Origin: Listeria cossartiae subsp. cayugensis
Lineage (GTDB): Bacteria; Bacillota; Bacilli; Lactobacillales; Listeriaceae
NCBI RefSeq assembly: GCF_014229095.1
Contig: NZ_JAARZC010000001.1
Coordinates: forward strand, 992,001 to 1,056,000
Length of the DNA: 64,000 nt
Direction: 5' to 3'
Shown here one piece after another: positions 22,101-31,548 of the stretch. The position numbers were made by a program, and so were the translations under genes. Each line of letters begins with the position of its first letter. Position 1 is the stretch's first letter. Below the pieces are notes generated by a model. That model did not search any database, was not told the origin of the DNA, and saw nothing but the letters and a program-made list of their open reading frames with translations.

Positions 22101-23494
22101 ACTATCAACCCGTAGCCCATGCGTATACGAAAGAAATTTTTGGAGAAGATTACGTTTTCCGAGCTGGTACGATTGGTACGGTAGCCGAGAAAACTGCTTT
22201 TGGTTATGTTCGAAACTATGAACGTGATATGAATATGACTATTCGCGGCGCTGAAATTGATCGCCTTGTTGCAGGATGTACAGGCGTTAAACGAACTACC
22301 GGACAGCATCCAGGCGGTATTATCGTTATTCCAGATTATATGGACGTTTATGATTTTACACCAGTACAATTTCCGGCAGATGCGACGGATTCGGAATGGA
22401 AAACAACCCATTTTGACTTCCACTCGATTCATGATAACGTATTAAAACTCGATATACTTGGACACGATGATCCGACCGCTATCCGGATGTTACAGGATTT
22501 GAGCGGTATCGATCCAAAAACAATCCCAACCGATGATCCGGATGTGATGAAACTATTCGGTTCCACAGAGTCACTTGGTGTGAAACCAGCAGATATCGAC
22601 TCCAAAACCGGAACACTGGGAATTCCAGAGTTTGGAACACGTTTCGTACGACAAATGTTAGAACAAACGAAACCAACAACATTTTCTGAGCTAGTGCAAA
22701 TTTCTGGTCTTTCCCACGGGACGGACGTTTGGCTTGGAAATGCCGAAGAATTAATCAAAAATAAAACATGCGAACTACCAGACGTAATTGGTTGTCGTGA
22801 TGATATTATGGTATTCCTCATTTATCAAGGATTAGAAAGCTCGTTAGCCTTTAAAATTATGGAATCAGTACGTAAAGGGAAAGGCTTAACAGACGAAATG
22901 GAAGAAGCGATGATGGCAAATAAAGTGCCGCTTTGGTACATTGAATCTTGTAAAAAAATCAAGTACATGTTCCCGAAAGCCCATGCTGCAGCTTACGTTT
23001 TAATGGCAGTGCGGATTGCTTATTTCAAAGTACATCATCCACTATTTTTCTACGCAACTTATTTCACTGTTCGTGCCGATGATTTCGATTTAACATCGAT
23101 GGTAAACGGAAAAGAAGCTGTGAAAGCAACCATGAAAGAAGTGAATGACAAAGGATTAGAAGCTTCAACTAAAGAGAAAAACTTATTAACTGTTTTAGAA
23201 ATTGCGAACGAAATGCTTGCTCGTGGATACCATTTCCAAAAAGTCGATTTATACAAATCGTCTGCGGATGAATTTTTAATTGATGGCGACTCGCTTATCC
23301 CGCCATTCAACGCGATTCCGAGTCTTGGAACAAACGTAGCGAAGCAAATTGTTGCTGCTCGTGAAAACGGGGAATTCTTATCCAAAGAAGACTTACAACA
23401 ACGCGGAAAAGTATCGAAAACGATTATTCAGTACATGGATGATCAAGGATGCTTGGAAGGTTTGCCTGATCAAAATCAGCTATCACTGTTCTAA
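19163..23494 (+). CDS. polC: DNA polymerase III alpha subunit, PolC type
   Basis: Replicative polymerase of low-GC Gram-positives. 1443 aa. Order of parts: N-terminal and OB regions; split PHP domain starting about residue 342 ([15 protein letters not shown]); 3'-5' exonuclease from about 428 (FDVETTGLS, then HNASFDMGF and the second acidic motifs); second half of PHP; four-cysteine zinc finger near 916-940 (CPNC ... CPHC); polymerase palm from about 972 ([10 protein letters not shown]); helix-hairpin-helix region and C-terminal LFxx-like tail ending QLSLF, a probable beta-clamp binding peptide. ATG at 19163 (with AAGGGGTG upstream) is chosen over a GTG at 19073, which would add 30 residues. 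Confidence 0.97.
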   Translation: MTAKEEEKQERFQLLMTQIGLQDVTTYEEFTKEAKIEKLIADKKNKTWQFYLHVPQIFPAALFHMMDVGMKRAFSQIAETEMQIVPENQTINETLIQDYWNLIVEPIGKQSPMIGKLLMEQKPTFKEPHFIELAVHNDMEEATIQQRFQAKIIESYGKAGFPRLAMKMHMLDQSETEEYKAFAQAKQEEDQKKAAEAVQVMQKRQAEGQSGGGAAPLTGPFQIGYKIKDDEEVKRLGDIYDEERRITVQGLIFATEIRELRSGRSLLQFKITDYTSSMIIKMFSRDNEDAAMFQNLKKGMWVKVRGSVQNDTFVRDLIMMAQDVNEIAGVKRLDTAEEKRAELHLHSPMSQMDATSSVDALFKQAADWGHKAIAITDHSVAQSFPEAYGAGQKYGLKVIFGIEANLIDDGVPIAYNDQHIALQDATYCVFDVETTGLSAVYDTIIELAGVKMKNGEIIDKFEAFIDPGHPLSATTINLTGITDDMVKGSDPIDVVLKRFKEWSADDILVAHNASFDMGFINTAYEKVGLEKAENAVVDTLELARFLYPHFKNHRLNTLTKKFNIILEQHHRAVFDAEATAYLAWKLIKDAKEMHDIDFHDSLNDYMGEGDAYKRARPFHATIYAQTAVGLKNLFKLITMSNINYFYRVPRIPRSQLKKLREGLIIGTACSQGELFEAMMQKGMQAAEKVAEFYDFIEVQPKPVYAPLIERELVRDEKALEEILKNIVRVGEKTGKPVVATGNVHYKDPVDKIYRKILIHSQGGANPLNRAELPDVHFRTTDEMLKEFAFLGEEKAKEIVVTNPNVVVDWMEDLKPIKDELYTPKIDGAEDEVRDMSYAMAHQLYGENLPEIVEARLEKELKSIIGHGFAVIYLISHKLVKKSLVDGYLVGSRGSVGSSFVATMTEITEVNPLPPHYLCPNCKDSEFFDDGSVGSGFDLPDKDCPHCGTAYQKEGQDIPFETFLGFKGDKVPDIDLNFSGDYQPVAHAYTKEIFGEDYVFRAGTIGTVAEKTAFGYVRNYERDMNMTIRGAEIDRLVAGCTGVKRTTGQHPGGIIVIPDYMDVYDFTPVQFPADATDSEWKTTHFDFHSIHDNVLKLDILGHDDPTAIRMLQDLSGIDPKTIPTDDPDVMKLFGSTESLGVKPADIDSKTGTLGIPEFGTRFVRQMLEQTKPTTFSELVQISGLSHGTDVWLGNAEELIKNKTCELPDVIGCRDDIMVFLIYQGLESSLAFKIMESVRKGKGLTDEMEEAMMANKVPLWYIESCKKIKYMFPKAHAAAYVLMAVRIAYFKVHHPLFFYATYFTVRADDFDLTSMVNGKEAVKATMKEVNDKGLEASTKEKNLLTVLEIANEMLARGYHFQKVDLYKSSADEFLIDGDSLIPPFNAIPSLGTNVAKQIVAARENGEFLSKEDLQQRGKVSKTIIQYMDDQGCLEGLPDQNQLSLF

Positions 23495-23507
23495 AAATGG
23501 GCAAAAC

Positions 23508-23536
23508 TTGCTTGTAGTCACAATTTGTGATAAACT
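23508..23536 (+). promoter_or_regulatory. rimP-nusA-infB operon promoter
   Basis: TTGCTT (23508-23513) and TAAACT (23531-23536) with a 17-nt spacer, just after the polC stop. It gives a leader of about 130 nt containing a strong hairpin. Confidence 0.45.
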
Positions 23537-23565
23537 TATTTAAGAAATACTACGATAACTCAGCC

Positions 23566-23597
23566 AAGCGTGGGCCAATGCCCACGCTTTCGTTTTG
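23566..23597 (+). terminator. Leader hairpin of the nusA operon, possible NusA-dependent attenuator
   Basis: AAGCGTGGGC pairs perfectly with GCCCACGCTT around CAAT, followed by the interrupted U tract TCGTTTTG. A strong stem with a poor tract is what a NusA-stimulated terminator looks like, and in Bacillus the nusA operon is reported to be controlled by NusA-dependent attenuation. It could also end polC transcripts. Confidence 0.6.
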
Positions 23598-23675
23598 CAA
23601 ATCTGTCAAAGAGTCACCTGTGGCAGAAGTAGGGGACGAATTAGCTGGAAAAGCGTATCTCTTAAGGAGGCTGAA

Positions 23676-24143
23676 ATGAGTAAAGTACTAGAACAAGTAG
23701 AAGCAATTGTTGCGCCAATCACGGATGAACTTCAATTGGAACTCGTAGACATTGCCTTTGAAAAAGAAGGGCCGAATTGGTTTTTACGAATTTTTATTGA
23801 TAAAGATGGTGGCGTAGATATTGATGAATGCGCAGCCGTGAGCGAAAAAGTTAGTGGAAAAATGGACGAAAATGATCCGATTACACAAAACTACTTTTTA
23901 GAAGTATCATCACCAGGGGCTGAACGTCCACTGAAGAAAGAGCAAGATTTTGAAAATGCGGTAAGTAAATATGTCCACATAACTTCTTATGAGCCAATTG
24001 ATGGCCGTAAAATGTGGGAAGGAACGCTCGTTAGTTATGACGGGACAACACTTGTCATTACTATCACGGACAAGACACGCAAAATCACTTGTGAAATTCC
24101 TAAAGACAAAGTAGCCAAAGCAAGACTTGCAATTCAATTTTAA
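23676..24143 (+). CDS. rimP: Ribosome maturation factor RimP
   Basis: Helps assemble the 30S subunit. 155 aa, two-domain family protein (N-terminal alpha/beta, C-terminal SH3-like from about residue 85). Recognisable segments are [35 protein letters not shown] in summary form (key residues F/D/G/D/E/C) and [13 protein letters not shown], the family signature. ATG at 23676 has AAGGAGG at 6 nt; a longer frame from 23595 runs through the leader and is not used. First gene of the rimP-nusA-infB operon. Confidence 0.95.
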   Translation: MSKVLEQVEAIVAPITDELQLELVDIAFEKEGPNWFLRIFIDKDGGVDIDECAAVSEKVSGKMDENDPITQNYFLEVSSPGAERPLKKEQDFENAVSKYVHITSYEPIDGRKMWEGTLVSYDGTTLVITITDKTRKITCEIPKDKVAKARLAIQF

Positions 24144-24172
24144 AAAGCAAAGAATAAGGAGCTGAATAAAAA

Positions 24173-25291
24173 ATGAGCACAGAATTATTAGATGCTCTTC
24201 ATGTGTTAGAACATGATAAAGGTATTTCAAGAGAGGTTTTAGTAGAAGCAATCGAAGCTGCTCTTACTTCCGCATATAAAAGAAACTTCAAAGATGCACA
24301 AAACGTACGCGTAGATTTAAATATGGAAAACGGTTCTATCCGTGTTTTAGCTAGAAAAGAAGCGGTAGAACAAGTATTTGACTCTCGCCTTGAAATTTCG
24401 ATGGAAGAAGCACACAAACTGAACCCTGTATATCAACCTGGTGACGTTGTTGAGCTTGAAGTAACGCCAAAAGATTTCGGACGTATTGCTGCTCAAACAG
24501 CGAAACAAGTTGTAACTCAACGTGTTCGTGAAGCGGAACGTGGCATCATTTATGATGAATTTATCGACCGCGAAGATGACATTATGACTGGTATCGTGGA
24601 ACGTCAAGATTCTCGTTTTATCTATGTAAACCTTGGTAAAATCGAAGCAATTTTGTCCCAAAACGAGCAAATGCCAAACGAAACTTACCATGCACATGAC
24701 CGCATCAAAGTGTATTTAACAAAAGTAGAGAAGACGACTAAAGGGCCGCAAATCTTTGTATCCCGTACACATCCTGGTTTACTGAAACGTCTTTTTGAAA
24801 TGGAAGTACCGGAAATTTATGACGGTGTTGTAGAAATTAAATCCGTTGCACGTGAAGCAGGAGACCGTTCGAAAATCTCTGTTTACACAGCAAATGAAGA
24901 AGTTGACCCAGTTGGCGCATGTGTTGGACCAAAAGGCGCACGTGTACAAACTATCGTTAATGAGCTTAAAGGCGAAAAAATCGATATCGTTGAATGGTCA
25001 GATGATCCTTTCACATTCGTAGCCAATGCACTTAGCCCGTCTAAAGTGTTAGATGTTATTGTGAACGAAGCGGACCAAGCAACAACGGTAATCGTACCAG
25101 ATTATCAGTTATCATTAGCAATTGGTAAACGCGGTCAAAATGCCCGTTTAGCAGCGAAATTAACTGGTTGGAAAATTGATATTAAAAGTGAAACAGTTGC
25201 AACTGAACTAGGCATCTATCCTCGTAACGGTGTAGAAGCGCCTGAAGTAGAAGAAGCAGAGAGTGAAACTTATACAGAAGATGAAGAGTAA
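24173..25291 (+). CDS. nusA: Transcription termination/antitermination factor NusA
   Basis: Binds RNA polymerase and modulates pausing and termination. 372 aa, the short Gram-positive form: N-terminal polymerase-binding domain (1-125), S1 (about 135-200, with GIVERQDSRFIYVNLGKIEA), KH1 (about 230-275, GACVGPKGARVQTI) and KH2 (about 300-345, LAIGKRGQNARLAAKLTGWKI). The C-terminal acidic repeats of the E. coli protein are absent and replaced by a short acidic tail. AAGGAG lies upstream of the ATG. It probably regulates its own operon through the leader hairpin. Confidence 0.97.
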   Translation: MSTELLDALHVLEHDKGISREVLVEAIEAALTSAYKRNFKDAQNVRVDLNMENGSIRVLARKEAVEQVFDSRLEISMEEAHKLNPVYQPGDVVELEVTPKDFGRIAAQTAKQVVTQRVREAERGIIYDEFIDREDDIMTGIVERQDSRFIYVNLGKIEAILSQNEQMPNETYHAHDRIKVYLTKVEKTTKGPQIFVSRTHPGLLKRLFEMEVPEIYDGVVEIKSVAREAGDRSKISVYTANEEVDPVGACVGPKGARVQTIVNELKGEKIDIVEWSDDPFTFVANALSPSKVLDVIVNEADQATTVIVPDYQLSLAIGKRGQNARLAAKLTGWKIDIKSETVATELGIYPRNGVEAPEVEEAESETYTEDEE

Positions 25292-25305
25292 AAAGGAGAA
25301 TTATC

Positions 25306-25590
25306 ATGCGTAATAAAAAAATCCCCCTTCGAAAATGTATTATTACCGGTGAACGCTTGCCAAAAGGCGAACTTCTTCGTATTGCGTATTCGAAAGACGG
25401 AGCGCTTACGATAGATCCTACAGGTAAAGCACCTGGACGTGGTTTTTACATTGTTAAAAGTGTCGAAGCCTGTGAAAAAGCGAAAAAGAAAAACGCTATT
25501 TTTCATCAACTAAAAATGCCAGAACAAGAGTCCTTTTATGATGAGCTAATCGCTTATGTGAAGTCTCTCGAGGAACCAACGAATGGATAA
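25306..25590 (+). CDS. ylxR: YlxR (RnpM) RNA-binding protein
   Basis: A 94-aa basic protein of the YlxR family (DUF448). It has the family start IPLRKCIITGERLPKGELLRI and the GKAPGRGFYI loop (about residues 42-50), which forms the conserved positively charged face. In Bacillus the homologue has been reported to bind RNase P RNA and alter its activity, hence the newer name RnpM. It overlaps ylxQ by 8 nt and lies 14 nt after nusA. Confidence 0.93.
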   Translation: MRNKKIPLRKCIITGERLPKGELLRIAYSKDGALTIDPTGKAPGRGFYIVKSVEACEKAKKKNAIFHQLKMPEQESFYDELIAYVKSLEEPTNG

Positions 25591-25882
25591 AAAAGCACTT
25601 TCCTTATTAGGCCTCGCGAACCGAGCACGTAAAATTACTACTGGTGAAGAATTAGTATTAAAAGCAGTTAGAAATGGGAAAGCAAAAATGGTTCTCATTT
25701 CAGAAGATATATCCGAAAAAACCGAGAAAACAATCCGCAACAAGTGTGAATACTATAATGTTGTCGTGAAAAAAGCCGGTACCCGGGAAATGATAGGGGG
25801 TGCAATCGGCAAAGATACACGTGCAATCGTTGCAATACTTGATAAAGGATTTGCTGTTAAATTAGCAGAATTACTCGGTTGA
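25583..25882 (+). CDS. ylxQ: L7Ae-family K-turn binding protein YlxQ
   Basis: A 99-aa protein of the L7Ae/L30e family that binds kink-turn RNA. Visible family features: the N-terminal [21 protein letters not shown] with the G-E-E of the RNA-binding helix, a central beta strand ([11 protein letters not shown]) and the C-terminal [26 protein letters not shown] pattern (key residues G, I, G, V/I). Its ATG overlaps the end of ylxR by 8 nt. Role in the operon is not settled; it may join ribosome assembly or RNase P work. Confidence 0.93.
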   Translation: MDKKALSLLGLANRARKITTGEELVLKAVRNGKAKMVLISEDISEKTEKTIRNKCEYYNVVVKKAGTREMIGGAIGKDTRAIVAILDKGFAVKLAELLG

Positions 25883-25904
25883 ATCTTATACGGAGGTGTA
25901 CGAC

Positions 25905-28253
25905 ATGAGTAAAGTTCGTGTATATGAATACGCAAAAGAACATCAAGTATCAAGCAAAAAAGTCATTGAAGCATTAAAAGACTTAGGTATTGAAGTGGCC
26001 AATCATATGTCCACTATTAATGAAAATGCATTAAGACAATTAGATAATGCCGTTGATGGCACAAATAAAAAAGCCGAAGCACCAAAGAAAGAAACTACTA
26101 GCAACGAAAATGGAAATAGTAAGGGGCCAAACAAACCGAATATGACAAATAGTAATGAAAAGTCGAATAAACCAAATAAACCAGCAGGGCAAGCTAATAA
26201 ACCAGCCACTGCAAACAAAAGCCAAGGTGCAAAACCAGCAACAAACAAACCAGCAAACACAGGAAACCAAACACAATCAAACGGTAACCAACAACAAGCT
26301 GGCGGACAAAAACGTAACAACAATAACAACAGCAATCGTCCAGGTGGCGGCAACTCAAACCGTCCAGGCGGAAACAATCGTCCGAATCGCGGCGGCAATT
26401 TTAACAATAAAGGCCGTAATACGAAGAAAAAAGGTAAGTTAAACCACAGTACGGTTCCGCCAACTCCGCCAAAACCAAAAGAACTTCCTGAAAAAATCGT
26501 TTTCAGCGAATCTTTAACAGTAGCGGAATTAGCGAAAAAATTATACAGAGAACCATCTGAACTTATCAAAAAATTATTTATGCTTGGCGTTGTTGCGACA
26601 ATCAACCAATCATTAGATAAAGATGCGATCGAACTAATTTGTGACGACTACGGTGTGCAAGTAGAAGAAGAAATTAAAGTCGATGTAACTGACTTAGATG
26701 TGTACTTTGAAAATGAACTAAATGAAGCAGTTGACGAGTCTAAACTTGTTGAACGCCCACCAGTTGTTACTATCATGGGACACGTTGACCATGGTAAAAC
26801 AACATTACTAGATTCTCTTCGTAATACAAAAGTTACTTTAGGAGAAGCTGGTGGTATCACGCAACATATCGGTGCTTACCAACTAGAAATTCATGACAAA
26901 AAAATCACTTTCCTTGATACACCGGGACATGCTGCCTTTACAGCGATGCGTGCTCGTGGTGCGCAAATCACGGATATTACGATTTTAGTTGTTGCAGCAG
27001 ATGATGGCGTTATGCCACAAACAATTGAAGCAATCAACCATGCGAAAGCTGCGGGAATGCCGATTATTGTTGCTGTCAACAAAATTGATAAACCACAAGC
27101 GAACCCAGACCGCGTAATGCAAGAATTAACTGAGTATGAATTAGTTCCAGAAGCATGGGGCGGCGATACAATTTTCGCACCAATCTCAGCTAAATTCGGT
27201 GAAGGTCTTGAAAACTTGTTAGATATGATTTTACTTGTTTCTGAAGTAGAAGAATTAAAAGCAAATCCAGACCGTCGCGCAATCGGTTCTGTCATCGAAG
27301 CAGAACTTGATAAAGGTCGTGGTCCAGTTGCGACTTTACTAGTACAAGACGGAACACTTAATATCGGAGACCCAATTGTTGTTGGTAACACGTTCGGTCG
27401 TGTCCGTGCAATGGTCAATGATTTAGGCCGTCGCGTGAAAAAAGTAGGTCCAAGCACACCAGTTGAAATCACTGGATTAAATGATGTACCTCAAGCTGGC
27501 GATCGCTTCGTTGTTTTTGAAGATGAAAAAACAGCAAGAAATATCGGAGAAACTCGTGCAAGCCGTGCGTTAGTAGCACAGCGTTCCGCAACAAACCGCG
27601 TAAGTTTAGACAACTTATTTGAACATATGAAGGCTGGCGAAATGAAAGAAGTTAACGTTATTATTAAAGCAGACGTTCAAGGTTCTGTAGAGGCTCTTGC
27701 TGCATCTCTTCGCAAAATTGATGTAGAAGGCGTTAACGTAAAAATCATTCATACTGCCGTTGGTGCAATCAATGAATCAGATATTACTTTAGCAGCAGCT
27801 TCAAATGCGATTATTATTGGATTTAACGTTCGTCCAACAACACAAGCGCGTGAAGCAGCAGAAAACGAAAGTGTAGATATTCGTTTACACCGTGTTATCT
27901 ATAAAGCAATTGATGAAATCGAAGCAGCGATGAAAGGGATGCTTGATCCAGAATTCCAAGAAAAAATTATTGGTCAAGCGCAAGTTCGTCAAACAATCAA
28001 CGTTTCTAAAGTGGGTACAATTGCCGGCTGTTACGTAACAGATGGTAAAATTACTCGTGATAGCGGCGTTCGTATTATCCGTGACGGAATTGTAGTCTTT
28101 GAAGGCGAAATTGCTACACTTAAACGCTTTAAAGATGATGCGAAAGAAGTTGCAAAAGGTTACGAATGTGGTATCACAGTACAAAACTTCAACGATATTA
28201 AAGAAGATGATGTCATTGAAGCGTACGTTATGGAAGAAATTGAAAGAAAATGA
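25905..28253 (+). CDS. infB: Translation initiation factor IF-2
   Basis: GTPase that brings fMet-tRNA to the 30S subunit. 782 aa. N-terminal IF2N domain (1-52, [23 protein letters not shown]), a long low-complexity linker (about 52-178) made of Asn, Gly, Lys, Pro and Gln with [12 protein letters not shown]-like repeats, a second IF2N-like domain, then the G domain from about 285 with [14 protein letters not shown] and NKID. Domains II, III and the tRNA-binding C-terminal domain follow. ATG at 25905 is chosen, 6 nt after GGAGGTG. The stop overlaps ylxP by 4 nt. Confidence 0.97.
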   Translation: MSKVRVYEYAKEHQVSSKKVIEALKDLGIEVANHMSTINENALRQLDNAVDGTNKKAEAPKKETTSNENGNSKGPNKPNMTNSNEKSNKPNKPAGQANKPATANKSQGAKPATNKPANTGNQTQSNGNQQQAGGQKRNNNNNSNRPGGGNSNRPGGNNRPNRGGNFNNKGRNTKKKGKLNHSTVPPTPPKPKELPEKIVFSESLTVAELAKKLYREPSELIKKLFMLGVVATINQSLDKDAIELICDDYGVQVEEEIKVDVTDLDVYFENELNEAVDESKLVERPPVVTIMGHVDHGKTTLLDSLRNTKVTLGEAGGITQHIGAYQLEIHDKKITFLDTPGHAAFTAMRARGAQITDITILVVAADDGVMPQTIEAINHAKAAGMPIIVAVNKIDKPQANPDRVMQELTEYELVPEAWGGDTIFAPISAKFGEGLENLLDMILLVSEVEELKANPDRRAIGSVIEAELDKGRGPVATLLVQDGTLNIGDPIVVGNTFGRVRAMVNDLGRRVKKVGPSTPVEITGLNDVPQAGDRFVVFEDEKTARNIGETRASRALVAQRSATNRVSLDNLFEHMKAGEMKEVNVIIKADVQGSVEALAASLRKIDVEGVNVKIIHTAVGAINESDITLAAASNAIIIGFNVRPTTQAREAAENESVDIRLHRVIYKAIDEIEAAMKGMLDPEFQEKIIGQAQVRQTINVSKVGTIAGCYVTDGKITRDSGVRIIRDGIVVFEGEIATLKRFKDDAKEVAKGYECGITVQNFNDIKEDDVIEAYVMEEIERK

Positions 28254-28528
28254 TTCAATCAGTCGTTAGTGAATTTTTCATGCAGGAACCACAAAACCTC
28301 AAAGAAAAACGCGCTATCCTGAAACGAATTGTAACAAGAGCAAAACAAAAATTCAATATCTCTATAGCTGAAACGGATTATCAGGATTTATGGCAGCGGG
28401 CGGAAATAAGCTTTGCTGTCGTATCTTCCTCGCATATTCAAGCAGAAAAAGAAGCCAGAGAAGTACTTGCTTTTCTCGATTCTTTTCCTGAGTGGGAACG
28501 CGCCGAGACAGTTATGGAGAAGTTATAA
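28250..28528 (+). CDS. ylxP: DUF503 protein YlxP
   Basis: A 92-aa protein of the DUF503 family. Features are the [25 protein letters not shown] segment (key residues K-R-A/S-I-K and N-I-S-I-A-E) and the central [14 protein letters not shown] strand. Function unknown; position between infB and rbfA is conserved in Bacilli and suggests a link to translation or ribosome assembly. Its ATG overlaps the infB stop as ATGA, so it is translationally coupled. Confidence 0.92.
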   Translation: MIQSVVSEFFMQEPQNLKEKRAILKRIVTRAKQKFNISIAETDYQDLWQRAEISFAVVSSSHIQAEKEAREVLAFLDSFPEWERAETVMEKL

Positions 28529-28544
28529 AAAGAGGTGAATACAC

Positions 28545-28889
28545 TTGAACGTACGAGCAAATCGTGTCAGTGAGCAAATGAAAAAAGAATTGGGCGATAT
28601 TTTAAATCGTAAAATTAAAGACCCGCGCTTAGGTTTTGTAACCGTAACTGGAGTAGATGTTACTGGTGACTTACAAGAAGCTAAGGTGTTCATTTCCATT
28701 CTTGGTACCGATAAGGAAAAAGAAAATACGTTACTCGCACTTGCGAAAGCGCATGGCTTTATCCGCTCTGAAATCGGTCGCCGTATTCGACTTCGTAAAG
28801 TTCCAGAAATGTCTTTTGAAATAGATAATTCCATCGCTTACGGAAATCGAATCGATGAATTGCTTCGTGACTTAAATAACGATCAATAA
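28545..28889 (+). CDS. rbfA: Ribosome-binding factor A
   Basis: Assembly factor for the 30S subunit, also needed at low temperature. 114 aa with a type II KH fold: [37 protein letters not shown] carries the core pattern (key residues D-P-R-x-G-F-V-T-V), followed by a helix-kink-helix and the [11 protein letters not shown] motif. Start is TTG at 28545 with AGAGGTGA 7 nt upstream. Last gene of the nusA-infB operon; a branched terminator follows. Confidence 0.96.
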
Positions 28890-28894
28890 TAAAT

Positions 28895-28967
28895 AAAAGT
28901 TTAAGGCAATCCCTTTATCTTCTCAGTCAAACGGGATGTAAGTGGGTCATTGTCTTAAACTTTTTTT
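28895..28967 (+). terminator. Branched terminator after rbfA
   Basis: AAGTTTAAGGCAAT pairs with ATTGTCTTAAACTT (14 bp, one G-U) and is followed by seven Ts. The 38-nt apical part contains a second short stem (CCC/GGG), so the hairpin is longer than usual. Confidence 0.8.
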
Positions 28968-28985
28968 CTTAGAAGGAGGAGCTTG

Positions 28986-29900
28986 ATGAACGGTATTATC
29001 CCACTGTGGAAAGAACGCGGGATGACAAGTCATGATTGCGTTTTTAAATTAAGAAAAATTTTACATACGAAAAAAGTGGGGCATACAGGTACACTTGATC
29101 CAGAAGTAGAAGGTGTGCTGCCAATTTGCATCGGACGTGCCACAAAACTCGCGGAATATGTAACTGATGAAGGTAAAGTCTATGTAGCAGAAATAACACT
29201 AGGTAAATCGACTACGACAGAAGATGCGACTGGTGAAACGGTTATGACCAAAGAACTAGCTGAAATTTCGGCAACAGAACTTCAAGCCGCACTCACGAAA
29301 CTAACGGGAAAAATTACCCAGATTCCACCAATGTTTTCCGCTGTAAAAGTCAACGGCAAGAAATTGTATGAATATGCAAGAGCTGGAATAGAGGTAGAAC
29401 GCCCATCCAGACAAGTGGATATTTATTCGTTAACCCGTTTAGATGGCGATACAGAGCTAAATGCAACGAATCCAACATTCCAATTAGAAATTGCTTGCGG
29501 AAAAGGAACCTATATCCGCACACTGGCAGTCATGATTGGCGAGTTACTAGGCTACCCGGCACATATGTCCAAACTAGAACGGACGCGCAGTGGTTTTTTC
29601 CAAAAAGAAGATTGCTTAACGCTCGCAGAAATTGACGAAATGATGCAAGCGAATGATAACGGCTTTTTATATCCACTTGAAAAAGGCATCGAATCGATGG
29701 CAAAACTTGTCATTGATGAAGAAACCCACGCAAAAGTACTAAATGGCGGACTTTTACCCAAATCAGTCTTTGCTGTAGTGGAAAATGAACCTCGTGCAGC
29801 GCTCATTTTTAACGATAAATTAACAGCAATATATAAACCACATCCAGAGAAAAAAGACCTTTGGAAACCAGAGAAGGTCATCGAGTTACATCAAGCATAG
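28986..29900 (+). CDS. truB: tRNA pseudouridine-55 synthase
   Basis: Makes pseudouridine 55 in the T-loop of tRNAs. 304 aa. Catalytic Asp38 lies in VGHTGTLDPEVEGVLPI; other motifs are KLTGKITQIPPMFSAVKVNGKKLYEYAR in part (key residues Q-x-P-P-x-x-S-A-x-K) and CGKGTYIRTLA. The C-terminus carries a PUA-like domain. ATG at 28986 has AAGGAGGA at 6 nt; the TTG one codon earlier is too close. It is followed by ribF with only 71 nt between. Confidence 0.96.
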   Translation: MNGIIPLWKERGMTSHDCVFKLRKILHTKKVGHTGTLDPEVEGVLPICIGRATKLAEYVTDEGKVYVAEITLGKSTTTEDATGETVMTKELAEISATELQAALTKLTGKITQIPPMFSAVKVNGKKLYEYARAGIEVERPSRQVDIYSLTRLDGDTELNATNPTFQLEIACGKGTYIRTLAVMIGELLGYPAHMSKLERTRSGFFQKEDCLTLAEIDEMMQANDNGFLYPLEKGIESMAKLVIDEETHAKVLNGGLLPKSVFAVVENEPRAALIFNDKLTAIYKPHPEKKDLWKPEKVIELHQA

Positions 29901-29971
29901 TTATTGCGACTGCAACTTTCTTATATTATGATATGAGAGGAATTCGAATTTAGAGGAGAAGTGGCAAAAAA

Positions 29972-30916
29972 ATGAAGACGATATACTTACATCATCCGAT
30001 TACAACGGACGAGTGGACAGACGTGAAAAAAGTAATGGCGCTTGGCTTTTTCGATGGCGTGCATTTAGGTCATCAAGCAGTTATTAAACAAGCGAAACAA
30101 ATTGCTGAACAAAAAGGCCTTCAAACCGCAGTACTAACTTTTGATCCGCATCCATCTGTCGTTTTAAGCAACATCCGCAAACAAGTAAAATATCTAACTC
30201 CACTGGAAGATAAAGCTGAAAAAATGGCGGAACTTGGCGTAGATATTATGTATGTAGTTCGCTTTACAACGCAGTTTTCAGAAATATCCCCGCAAGACTT
30301 TGTCGATAACTACTTAGTCGCTTTAAATGTAGAACACGTCGTAGCAGGTTTTGACTATTCTTACGGCAAAAAAGGTGAAGGCAAAATGAACGATTTGGCC
30401 GACTTTGCCAAGGGTCGTTTTGAGGTGACTGTTGTTGATAAGCAAACAGCTGCTAGTGATAAAATTAGCTCGACCAACATTAGACGCGCCATTACAGAAG
30501 GCGAACTAGAAGAAGCAAATCAATTACTAGGCTATCCTTACACAACAAAAGGAACTGTCATTCACGGCGATAAGCGTGGGAGAACAATTGGTTTTCCGAC
30601 AGCGAACATCCGCGTAAATGAAGATTATTTGATTCCGAAGCTTGGTGTCTATGCAGTGAAATTCCGTGTAAATGGAGAAACTCACTTGGGAATGGCAAGC
30701 ATTGGTTATAACATCACGTTTAAAGATGACCAAGCATTATCCATTGAAGTATACATTCTAGATTTCCACCGCGAAATTTACGGCGAAGAAGCAGAGATTG
30801 AATGGTATCAATTTTTCCGTCCAGAACTTAAATTTAATGGTGTAGAAGGTCTGATTGCCCAGTTAGAAAAAGACGAACAAGATACAAGAGCTTTTTTTGC
30901 TAATTTAGAAGATTAA
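29972..30916 (+). CDS. ribF: Bifunctional riboflavin kinase / FMN adenylyltransferase
   Basis: Makes FMN and then FAD. 314 aa. The N-terminal nucleotidyltransferase half starts with GFFDGVHLGHQ (HxGH-type motif, residues about 27-37) and has LTFDPHPS and ISSTNIRRAI. The C-terminal riboflavin kinase half starts near 185 with GTVIHGDKRGRTIGFPTANI, whose G-x-P-T-A-N motif binds flavin and ATP. In Listeria the gene has also been called ribC. GAGGAG lies about 12 nt before the ATG, a rather long spacing. Confidence 0.96.
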   Translation: MKTIYLHHPITTDEWTDVKKVMALGFFDGVHLGHQAVIKQAKQIAEQKGLQTAVLTFDPHPSVVLSNIRKQVKYLTPLEDKAEKMAELGVDIMYVVRFTTQFSEISPQDFVDNYLVALNVEHVVAGFDYSYGKKGEGKMNDLADFAKGRFEVTVVDKQTAASDKISSTNIRRAITEGELEEANQLLGYPYTTKGTVIHGDKRGRTIGFPTANIRVNEDYLIPKLGVYAVKFRVNGETHLGMASIGYNITFKDDQALSIEVYILDFHREIYGEEAEIEWYQFFRPELKFNGVEGLIAQLEKDEQDTRAFFANLED

Positions 30917-30930
30917 ACGACTATTTCTGC

Positions 30931-30959
30931 TTGCTTTTAGAGGCTAAATAGTGTATCTT
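30931..30959 (+). promoter_or_regulatory. rpsO: rpsO sigma-A promoter
   Basis: TTGCTT (30931-30936) and TATCTT (30954-30959), spacer 17 nt. Predicted start is near 30966, giving a leader of about 85 nt. Confidence 0.6.
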
Positions 30960-30964
30960 TAAAT

Positions 30965-31052
30965 CTGTACGAACAGAACCATTACTTGGCTTTTGCGACT
31001 CACCGACGCTTGGCTCAGTAATTGGGGATATTTTAGAAGGAGGTGGAAAGAA
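30965..31052 (+). promoter_or_regulatory. rpsO: Structured rpsO leader, possible S15 autoregulation site
   Basis: ATTACT (30981-30986) can pair with AGTAAT (about 31017-31022), enclosing an inner GCG/CGC hairpin (near 30997-31011). The closed element ends about 12 nt before the AAGGAGGTGG ribosome binding site. Ribosomal protein S15 is known to repress its own mRNA through leader structures in several bacteria; whether this leader binds S15 is inference. Confidence 0.4.
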
Positions 31053-31322
31053 ATGGCTTTAACTCAAGAACGCAAAAATGAAATTATTGCAGAGTACCGT
31101 GTCCATGATACAGATACTGGTTCACCAGAAGTACAAATCGCTGTATTAACTGCTGAAATCAATAGCTTAAATGAACACGTTCGCGTACACAAAAAAGATC
31201 ATCACTCTTACCGTGGATTAATGAAAATGGTAGGTCACCGTCGTAACCTATTAACTTACCTACGTAAAAAAGATGTTCAACGTTACCGCGAACTTATCAA
31301 ACGTTTAGGTTTACGTCGATAA
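31053..31322 (+). CDS. rpsO: 30S ribosomal protein S15
   Basis: Primary 16S rRNA-binding protein of the platform. 89 aa, the standard length, all helical: [21 protein letters not shown] (conserved T-G-S-P-E-V-Q), [19 protein letters not shown] and the terminal [12 protein letters not shown] at 31053 is fixed by a perfect AAGGAGGTGG 6 nt upstream; longer in-frame starts would invade the leader. rpsO-pnp order is the same as in most bacteria. Confidence 0.98.
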   Translation: MALTQERKNEIIAEYRVHDTDTGSPEVQIAVLTAEINSLNEHVRVHKKDHHSYRGLMKMVGHRRNLLTYLRKKDVQRYRELIKRLGLRR

Positions 31323-31332
31323 AAACCAGACG

Positions 31333-31365
31333 AAAGCGGGATACCAAAAGTTCCCGCTTTTTTTT
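31333..31365 (+). terminator. rpsO terminator
   Basis: AAGCGGGA pairs with TCCCGCTT around a 10-nt loop and runs into eight or more Ts. It separates rpsO from pnp, so pnp depends on readthrough or its own promoter. Confidence 0.88.
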
Positions 31366-31388
31366 GAGTATTAACTATACTAAATTTT

Positions 31389-31548
31389 GGAAAGCACGAC
31401 GAAGAAATGAAACTTTATCGCATGAATCCAAAAACGTGCTTCAGAAAATCGCTATTCGTAGTAGGTTTTTGGATTCATGTGTGCTTTAGACAATCTAAAG
31501 TGTGCGTGAACATTCTTATGCATGGTAAAGTTTCTGGTTCGTGTTTCC
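31389..31548 (+). promoter_or_regulatory. pnp: Large nested inverted repeat forming the pnp leader
   Basis: Outer arms: GGAAA (31389-31393) with TTTCC (31544-31548), CACGA (31395-31399) with TCGTG (31539-31543), and GAAACTTTA (31409-31417) with TAAAGTTTC (31526-31534). Inside are a 15-bp hairpin, CATGAATCCAAAAAC (31421-31435) with GTTTTTGGATTCATG (31465-31479), and CTTTAGA-CAA-TCTAAAG (31484-31500). A TATACT box at 31376-31381 would start RNA right at the first arm, though no good -35 is seen. The element ends 5 nt before the pnp ribosome binding site. Long double-stranded leaders cut by RNase III control pnp in enterobacteria; a comparable role here is inference. Confidence 0.7.

Noticed and set aside
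26003-27472. Long open frames antisense to infB (200 and 193 codons)
   Set aside because: They mirror the codon bias of IF-2, lack ribosome binding sites and resemble no family.
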